A stretch of DNA of 64,000 nt, taken from the NCBI GenBank assembly GCA_963834705.1, contig CAWICV010000004.1, positions 228,071-292,070 of the forward strand, written 5' to 3'. Positions 58,186-64,000 of the stretch are shown in pieces. The DNA comes from RYN-230 sp963834705 (GTDB lineage: Bacteria > Actinomycetota > Actinomycetes > Streptosporangiales > Streptosporangiaceae). The translations under genes were made by a program, and so were the position numbers. The notes beneath the pieces were generated by a model, which ran no database searches, was not told the origin of the DNA, and was given only the letters and a program-made list of their open reading frames with translations. Position 1 is the stretch's first letter. Each line of letters opens with the position of its first letter.

Positions 58186-59537
58186 TACTGCAACGGCAGT
58201 TGGGTGAGGGCATAGCCGCGCTGGCGGTAGTGGCTGACCCGGGTTTGGTGCTGGCGTCGTCGTCGCCAGTTTGACCAGGTCCAGACGTGTTCGGGGTCTG
58301 GAACGCGGGCCTGGATCAAGTTGATCAGCAGGCGGCGGATCTCCGGTAACGTGTAGCCGATCATGCCTGGGCTGCTGGGGCTGGTGCCCCTTTTGCGGCC
58401 TGGGCCCTGGTGGCGGACAGCCAGGCCAGGGCCAGCATGGACAGGGTGATGTGGGCGTACCAGGCGCGCCAGGAGCGGACCTGGTAGTGGTCCAGCCCGG
58501 CCTCGTTCTTGGCTTGCTGGAAGCATTCCTCGATATGCCAGCGGCTGCCCGCGACCCAGGCCAGGTCGATCAGGCGGGAGCGGGCGGGCCCGTAGCAGGC
58601 GTAGTAGGCGATCTCGTCCGGGTCGTGCAGGCAGCGGCGGGCCAGCAGCCAGTGCCCGCGGCCCGGCCGCCAGGCGCCGGCGCGGACGGGGACGCGGGCC
58701 CAGTGGTACTCGCGCGGGCCGTGCGCGCCCGCCCCAGCGGACAGCCGCTGCCAGGCCCGGGCCGGGAGCGCGGCGATCAGCGCATCAGCGCGCTGCTCCC
58801 CGGGCGGCATGGTGAGCGTGTCGTTGCGCTTGATGGCCAGCACATAGGACACGTCCCGCTCTTCCAGCCAGGCATGCAGGAACTTCGCCTGGCCATACAC
58901 CTCATCGGCGGTGAACCAGGCGAACGGCACCCCGGCCTGCAGGGCCCGGGCCAGCATCGCGCAGGCCAGCCGCGGCTTGGTCGCGAACCCGATGTCATCA
59001 GGGATGCCCGCGGCCCGGCACCGGTCCCGGTCATCGGTCCAGGAGGCCGGGATATACAGTTCCCGGTCGATCAGCGCATGGCCGTGGCTGGAGGCGTAGG
59101 CCAGGAATACCCCGATCTGGCAGTTCTCCGTCCGCCCGGCGGTGCCGGAGTACTGCCGCTGCACCCCGGCCGAGCGGGTGCCCTTCTTGATGAACCCGGT
59201 CTCATCAGCGATCAGCACGCCCTGCGGGTCGCCGAGGGTCTCGATGACGTAGTCCCGCACGTCGTCGCGGACCTCGCGGGTGTCCCAGTCCGCACTGCGC
59301 AGCAGCCGCTGCATCCCATCCGGGCTGACCTCACCCGCCCGCTCCGCCAGCGTCCACCCGTTCTTCCGCTCCAGGCCCGCCACCAGCCCAGACACATACT
59401 CCCGCACCCTCGCCCGCGGCTCGGCACGCCAGAACCGCCCCGCGATCCGCTCATGCAACCGGTCCAGCTCCGCCGCAGCGACATCGACCACCATGCACCC
59501 ATGATCCCCCAAAGATCATGTACGCGCCGTTGCAGTA
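58186..59537. mobile_element. IS701-family insertion sequence
   Basis: Terminal repeats TACTGCAACGGC and GCCGTTGCAGTA, flanked by CTAG at 58182-58185 and 59538-59541, the YTAR-type 4-bp target duplication of IS701. Contains one transposase gene. Confidence 0.9.
58361..59494 (-). CDS. IS701-family transposase
   Basis: 377 residues from ATG 59494 (the frame opens at 59512). GVLIADETGFIKKGTRSAGV is the first catalytic Asp region, FAWFTADEVYGQAKFLHAWL the second, and SRWHIEECFQQAKNEAGLDH the Glu region of DDE IS4/IS701 enzymes. Intact and probably active. Confidence 0.9.
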   Translation of the reverse strand: MVVDVAAAELDRLHERIAGRFWRAEPRARVREYVSGLVAGLERKNGWTLAERAGEVSPDGMQRLLRSADWDTREVRDDVRDYVIETLGDPQGVLIADETGFIKKGTRSAGVQRQYSGTAGRTENCQIGVFLAYASSHGHALIDRELYIPASWTDDRDRCRAAGIPDDIGFATKPRLACAMLARALQAGVPFAWFTADEVYGQAKFLHAWLEERDVSYVLAIKRNDTLTMPPGEQRADALIAALPARAWQRLSAGAGAHGPREYHWARVPVRAGAWRPGRGHWLLARRCLHDPDEIAYYACYGPARSRLIDLAWVAGSRWHIEECFQQAKNEAGLDHYQVRSWRAWYAHITLSMLALAWLSATRAQAAKGAPAPAAQA

Positions 59538-59602
59538 CTAGCCCGCATTTTCGTTCGCCTAGCAGGACGTGAGATAACCGAGCGGTTGACTACCCTGGAT
59601 TT

Positions 59603-59632
59603 CCCCGTGCCTCGGCGCCGCGAGGCACGGGG
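59603..59632. terminator. Isolated 12-bp stem hairpin
   Basis: CCCCGTGCCTCG and CGAGGCACGGGG around GCGCCG. It occurs once; a transcription terminator or DNA cruciform element. It is not an array, so CRISPR is excluded. Confidence 0.5.
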
Positions 59633-60010
59633 ATAACACAGGTATGGCGTAGCATGTGCGGGTCCGGCCAGCTGATGCGTATTCCCGCGTTGGGGTGAGC
59701 TGGCGCAGACGGCGGGTGGCGCGGTGCCGGTGCATCCAGCGCCACGGCTATTGAGCAGGAACGCCCCCCGCTGACAAGGCGCTGATCGCGCTATCGCTGG
59801 TCCACCCCAACCGCTGATAACAGCGGCACAGATCGGACTCAGTGTGGTAGCGGGAGGAGCCCTTGGAACGGGCCAGGTAGGCACCAATCGCGCTGACGGA
59901 CGGCCATACTCACATCGGCATAGAAACACGTTCTGCGTGTCGGTTCGTGACGTGGGAACGTCCCCCTGATGCGCTTCGGGCTTGGTGTCCCACGCAGCAG
60001 GAGGACGTTC
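59633..60010 (+). other. Non-coding left side of the IS110 element (possible bridge-RNA region)
   Basis: About 380 bp without a gene before the IS110 transposase. IS110 elements carry a structured bridge RNA in their non-coding end that selects target and donor. CGCTGATAACAGCG (hairpin, about 59811) and the inverted GGGAACGTCC/GGAGGACGTT elements before the start are candidates; I cannot fold or bound it here. Confidence 0.35.
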
Positions 60011-61359
60011 ATGGGTAACGGTAGTGGTGTGTCCCGCGGTGACCGCAACCGCAACGCTCGGCTGGAGCGGCTGCGGGCCCTGGTACCGGCGACGAACGCG
60101 ATCGCCGGGATCGATCTGGCCGGTAAGAAGCAGATGGTCGTGGTGACTGACCATGACTCGAGGGTCATCGCCCGGCGGGTATTCCGGTGCCGGGCCTGGG
60201 ATCTTGGCTCGGCGCTGGACTGGGCTGCCGGGCGCGCCGCTGCGAAGGGGTGGGCTGGGGTGACAGTGTCGTGCGAGCCAACCGGGCACCGGTGGCGGGT
60301 GCTGGGCCAGCTCGCGGCTGATCGGTCGATGCCGTTCGTGTGCGTGCAGCCGCTGGTCACGTCGTGGGCCCGGCGGACCGAGGACCTGACGTGCGATAAG
60401 ACCGATGAGAAGGACGCGGTGCTGATCGCCCGCCTGACCGCGCAGCTGCGTTGCTATGTGCCCGAGCCGGTCGATGAGACGTGGGGCCGGCTGCGGCATC
60501 TGGGCGTCCGCCGGGAGCAGCTGATCACCGAGGCGGGCAGCCAGGTGCAGCAGATGCGGGACCTGCTGGAATGCGCGTGGCCGGCGGCGCTGGACACTGC
60601 GCGGCAGCCATTCAGGTCCGGCACCTGGATCGCGGCGCTGCTGGTGATCGCCGGGCGGGACGGCGGGGACTTCGCCCGGACCCGGCGGCTCGGAGCGGCC
60701 CGGTTCGAGCACGCGGTGCGGCGTGAGATCACCCACCGCGGCGGGCAGAAGCCCTGCGGGCGGATCGTGCGCGGGATGTTCGCAGCGCTCGCCGATCCGG
60801 CCGGAGTCATCGCGCACCGGGCCGGAGTGCTGGAACGGGTGCAGCTGCTGCTGGAGGACTGGCAGCATGCCAGGACCGGCTCGCCGGCACCGAGCAGCGG
60901 ATGACCGCGGTCCTGGACGAGCTCGGACTGACCGCGCTGGTCACCTCGATGACCGGCATGTCCGCTGTGGGCGCGGCCGCGATCCTGGCCGAGACCGGTG
61001 ACCTGACACGATTCGTCACCGCCCGCGCCGTGGTCAAGCACGCCGGCCTGGCACCGCGGGAGAACCTGTCCGGCGCATTCACCGGCCGGACCAGGCTGAC
61101 CGGCCAGGGACGCCCCGGGCTGCGGCTGGCAGCCTGGCGCGCGGTCTGGGCCGCGCAGCGCGCCAACCCGGTCTACCGCGCCCGCTACCAGCACCTCACC
61201 AGCAGGGAGCACAACAAGCTCACGCCCACCCAGGCCCAGACCGTGATCGCGGCCGCGATTCTGCGGCAGCTGCACGCCATCATCACCACCGGCCAAGCCT
61301 GGGACCCGGTCACCGCGGCCCACGGCACCCGGCGGCAAAGCACAGCGCTCGCCGCCTGA
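60011..61359 (+). pseudogene. IS110-family transposase, frameshifted
   Basis: ATG 60011 with AGGAGG 6 nt upstream. RuvC-like DEDD part: AIAGIDLAGKKQMVVVTD, VSCEPTGHRWRVL, CDKTDEKDAVLIARL. The frame stops at 60904; the C-terminal Transposase_20 part with the catalytic Ser region (TSMTGMSAVGAAAILAETGD, GRTRLTGQGRPGLRLAAW) is in the next frame from about 60870 (DRLAGTEQRMTAVL) to 61359. One C seems missing near 60868-60872. An ATGA overlap makes it look like two genes. Confidence 0.85.
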
Positions 61360-61756
61360 GCCCGGTCCGCGCTGTCAAGCTGGCGGCTGGGGCGAGCCCT
61401 CCGCGGCATTGAGACACCCCGGTGATCTCGGCGCACATCATGGGCAGCCCCGCCCGTCGTCTCCTCAACCCGATCACGCGCTGCAGGGACCAACCCCATA
61501 ACCGCTATGCAGGGACAGACGACGGACTGGGCACCGGCCCAAGCTTGACACAAACCAACTCACGCTGATGTGAGCGTGAGTTCGCCCGTGCTCACGGCGG
61601 TGGCACCGACGATCACACTTCTCTGGTCGGCCATCGCCGTTGCACTCCCACCGTGAGTGATTCCGCTCATCTGACTACTAATGACCAGCCAGTCATCCTG
61701 GTCTCTGGAGGCAGTTCACCCGCTGCCCACTCCCTGCTCAGCGCCACATCGCGCTA
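61360..61756. other. Intergenic between IS110 and IS630
   Basis: 397 bp without a gene. Contains a perfect 10-bp hairpin AACTCACGCT/AGCGTGAGTT (61557-61582) and a direct repeat TGCAGGGAC (61481 and 61507 regions). Probably the right end of the IS110 element plus decayed sequence. Confidence 0.45.
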
Positions 61757-62891
61757 GTGTCGCGTGGCGTTAGTTGTTTGACGGTTTGATTTTGGTGAGC
61801 AGTTCGTCGGCGTCTTTGGTCCAGGTGAATGGGAGGCAGCGGTCGTTGTAGGCGTCGATGAAGGCGCCGATGGCGGTGGTGAGCTCTTTGACGGAGCGGA
61901 AGGTGCCGCGGCGGATGGCCTGGCGGGTGATGATCCCGAAGAAGATCTCCACCATGTTCAGCCACGGGCAGCTGGTCGGGGTGAAGTGCAGGGTGATCCG
62001 CTGGTTCTCTGGCTTGGCGAGCCACTTGCGGACTTCGGGGTGCTTGTGCGTGGCGTAGTTGTCCAGCACGACGTGCAGGTCAGTGGCAGGGTGCGCGGCG
62101 GCGACCTTCTTGAGGAAGCGCAGGAATTCCTGGTGGCGGTGCCGCGGGTAGCAGGCATCGGCGGTGATCTTCCCGGTGGCGATCTCCAGGGCGGCGAACA
62201 GCGTGGTGGTGCCGTGCCGCTTGTAGTCATGGGTGCGCCGCGCGGCCAGGCCCGGGCGGAGCGGCAGCATCGGCGCGGTCCGGTCCAGCGCCTGCACTTG
62301 CGACTTCTCATCCACACTGACCACCACCGCGCCGTCTGGCGGCGCCAGGTACAAGCCCACGATGTCGCGGATCTTGGGTTCCAGTTCCGGGTCGGTGCTG
62401 AACTTGAACGTCTCGATCCGGTACGGCTGGATCTTCCATTTCCGCCAGATCCGGGCCACGGACGCGAACGAGATTCCCAGCTCCGCGGCCAGGAACCGGG
62501 CCGACCAGTGCGTGATGCCCAGCCGTTCCGGTGGCCGGCCGTCATCAGCCAGCGTCGCTATGACGACGTCCGCCTCGCTGATTTCCGGTGGCCGGCCAGA
62601 CCGCGGCTCATCTTCCAGCGCGGCGATCCCGCCCTGCTGGTACCGGTCCCGCCAGCCGATCACCGTTGGCCGCGATACCCCGGCCGCCCGGGCGATCTGC
62701 GCGTTCGGCATCCCATCGGCGGCCAGCAGCACCATCCGGGCCCGTTTCGCCAGCCCCGACGGCACACTCGGCAGCCGGGCCAGCTCAGCCAGCCGCTCAC
62801 GGTCACCCTGGCGCAAGACAACAGCAGGAGCACCAGACATGCTCCATTATCCCGCCCAACCCACCGTAAAACGACTTTCAACACGCGACAC
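61757..62891. mobile_element. IS630-family insertion sequence
   Basis: Terminal repeats GTGTCGCGTG and CACGCGACAC with TA on both outer sides (61755-61756, 62892-62893), the TA duplication of IS630/mariner elements. One transposase gene inside. Confidence 0.9.
61770..62840 (-). CDS. IS630-family transposase
   Basis: 356 residues. HTH part NAQIARAAGVSRPTVIGWRD RYQQGGIAAL, winged helix THWSARFLAAELGISFASVA, DDE core VVVSVDEKSQVQALDRTAPM, HVVLDNYATHKHPEVRKWL and SCPWLNMVEIFFGIITRQAI. All three acids present; apparently intact. Confidence 0.95.
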   Translation of the reverse strand: MSGAPAVVLRQGDRERLAELARLPSVPSGLAKRARMVLLAADGMPNAQIARAAGVSRPTVIGWRDRYQQGGIAALEDEPRSGRPPEISEADVVIATLADDGRPPERLGITHWSARFLAAELGISFASVARIWRKWKIQPYRIETFKFSTDPELEPKIRDIVGLYLAPPDGAVVVSVDEKSQVQALDRTAPMLPLRPGLAARRTHDYKRHGTTTLFAALEIATGKITADACYPRHRHQEFLRFLKKVAAAHPATDLHVVLDNYATHKHPEVRKWLAKPENQRITLHFTPTSCPWLNMVEIFFGIITRQAIRRGTFRSVKELTTAIGAFIDAYNDRCLPFTWTKDADELLTKIKPSNN

Positions 62892-63064
62892 TAGAAGTCG
62901 GCACTATCGCCCGCATCGCGCGCCAGTGGGCGGGTGACGAGAAGTCGTCATTGGCGAGTATTGACATCTTTCCGCAGGTCAGGCGTGCCGTTTGCATGGG
63001 TTGCGCACCGGATGCGCACGGGACCCGGTGATTACCACCGGAACCCGACGCACGGAGCAGCCCA

Positions 63065-63292
63065 GTGTCCAAATGGCTCGCCGCCGCCGCCATGGCGGTC
63101 GCGCTCCCCCTCGCCCTGATCCTGCTGGTCACCGCGACATCGGCACCCGGCCAGGCGAGCACGGCCCTGGCCGGAGGCCCAAGTGTGCAGGCCCTGAATA
63201 CCATCCCAGCGGCCTACTTAACGCTCTACCTCGACGCCGCCCGCACCTGTCCCGGCTTGCCCTGGGCGGTCCTGGCCGGCATCGGCAAGGTG
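63065..63292 (+). pseudogene. 5' fragment of a secreted lytic transglycosylase/NlpC-type gene
   Basis: GTG 63065 with GGAG about 10 nt upstream. Signal-anchor WLAAAAMAVALPLALILLVT ATSA, then IPAAYLTLYLDAARTCPGLP and WAVLAGIGKV, the start of actinobacterial SLT-type murein hydrolases (normally continuing VESDHGRS). After about 63292 the frame runs into the antisense of the PAP2 gene. Truncated at its 3' side. Confidence 0.75.
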
Positions 63293-63310
63293 CCGGCCGG
63301 AATCCTGCGG

Positions 63311-64000
63311 TCATCGCCTGTCCTCAGTGCGGTGGGCCGGGGGAACGCGCGCCAGGCACTGCGTCCCGGCGGGCTGCTGCAGCCTGGTCTGCCGCCGCTG
63401 GAACTGGTCGGCTACCAGGGCGGTGACCAGGGCGCAGGAGGTGCCGAGCAGGATCCCGGCGGTGGCGTCGGACAGCCAGTGGGCAGCGAGGTAGGCGCGG
63501 GAGAGCCCCATCACGATCGAGAAGGCCACCGCGGTCGCGCCCCACAGGGCGCGCCGCCTTCCCGCGGGCACCAGGGCGATGACCGCTGCGACGACGGTGA
63601 CCGACGCGGCGATGGCGTGCCCGGACGGGAACGACGCGCCGCTCGTGGCGACCAGCGACCCGGGCGGCCTGGCCCGGTCATAGATTCCTTTCAGCGAGCC
63701 GATCAGTACCTCCGACAGCACTATGGCTGCGGCGAAAGCGGCCAGATGCCACCACCAGCGGCGCACGGCCAGGAACCCGGCCAGGGCGATCCGCACCGGC
63801 AGTGTGACGTACACCAGGCCGAGAACGTTGAAGACCTTGGCGATGGCCGTCAGCGGCGGCGCCCGGCCGGAGATCATCAGCCGCAGCCACGCGTCGTCAA
63901 GCCGCTGGATGGGGGCCAGCGTGCCGTGGCCCGCGGCCAGGGCGAACACCACGGCCGTGAGCGCCACCACCCCGGCGGTGAGGAAAGCGGCCTGCCGGGG
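63311..64000 (-). CDS. PAP2-family membrane phosphatase, 5' end beyond the window
   Basis: At least 229 residues; the frame is still open at the window edge (RQAAFLTAGVVALTAVVFAL). Phosphatase motifs: KGIYDRARPPGS (Kx6RP), ATSGASFPSGHAIAAS (PSGH), SRAYLAAHWLSDATAG (SRx5Hx3D). Multiple membrane spans. Dephosphorylates a lipid phosphate such as undecaprenyl pyrophosphate or phosphatidate. Abuts the truncated transglycosylase fragment. Confidence 0.9.
   Translation of the reverse strand, partial: PRQAAFLTAGVVALTAVVFALAAGHGTLAPIQRLDDAWLRLMISGRAPPLTAIAKVFNVLGLVYVTLPVRIALAGFLAVRRWWWHLAAFAAAIVLSEVLIGSLKGIYDRARPPGSLVATSGASFPSGHAIAASVTVVAAVIALVPAGRRRALWGATAVAFSIVMGLSRAYLAAHWLSDATAGILLGTSCALVTALVADQFQRRQTRLQQPAGTQCLARVPPAHRTEDRR

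Noticed and set aside
59603..59632. CRISPR repeat-like hairpin
   Set aside because: Resembles a type I-E repeat stem but occurs once with no neighbouring copies or cas genes.
60901..61359. Separate downstream gene in a programmed two-ORF IS110
   Set aside because: The C-terminal half is readable in its frame upstream of the ATG, so a simple frameshift explains it; IS110 is not known for programmed frameshifting.

Overview
The window is very GC-rich throughout (apart from one clearly poorer gene near 57.3-58.2 kb). It carries actinobacterial hallmarks: a WhiB-type protein, an actinobacterial-style LexA, a mycofactocin-type MftD, a large LuxR-family (LAL) regulator, and frequent GTG starts with AGGAGG-like ribosome binding sites. 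I read it as chromosome of a soil-type actinobacterium (Streptosporangiales/Streptomyces-like); I cannot name the genus.

Layout. 1-11.5 kb: a Tet(M)/Otr(A)-type ribosomal protection protein with a tandem pentapeptide insertion (cut by the window edge), an ankyrin protein, an NmrA-like reductase, a sacsin/HSP90-type ATPase, a GNAT enzyme, and a MocR regulator divergent from an EamA exporter and a B3/B4-domain protein, then an enoyl-CoA hydratase. 11.7-18.9 kb: small accessory enzymes (DinB, GNATs, glyoxalases, hydrolase), LexA, a second NmrA-like reductase with a DUF417 membrane protein, and several broken genes. 19-28 kb: two methyltransferases, a NarL-type two-component pair whose regulator lacks the phospho-acceptor Asp, a RodZ-like protein, CsbD, TfoX, DUF72, WhiB, and a Cys-rich copper-binding protein with a frameshifted DsbA. 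28-47 kb: LAL regulator, frameshifted lysyl-PG-synthase-like membrane protein, iron-dependent alcohol dehydrogenase, an MftR C-terminal fragment followed by mftD, a MarR-SDR divergon, an APH-like kinase paired with a DUF7065-like protein, an NDP-forming acyl-CoA synthetase, and a CarH/LitR-type B12 photoreceptor regulator facing a secreted protein and a YbgA-like protein.

47.4-64 kb is a plastic accessory island. It holds four toxin-antitoxin pairs (RHH/DUF5615, Phd/RelE, MntA/HepT, DUF433/DUF5615) plus a fragment of another DUF5615 gene. It also holds two 3'-half tRNA-Met copies that look like attachment-site scars and at least six transposons or remnants (IS5, IS481, IS256 fragment, IS701, IS110, IS630). 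Gene fragments there include an NRPS adenylation C-terminus and the start of a transglycosylase. The window ends inside a PAP2 phosphatase.

Two themes recur. First, at least seven genes are broken by a single-base frameshift while the rest of the protein stays well conserved, which is either real decay or assembly indels. Second, the 3' ends of three genes, including the stop codon, are tandemly duplicated (24.7, 26.8 and 37.6 kb). No complete tRNA, rRNA or CRISPR array was found.
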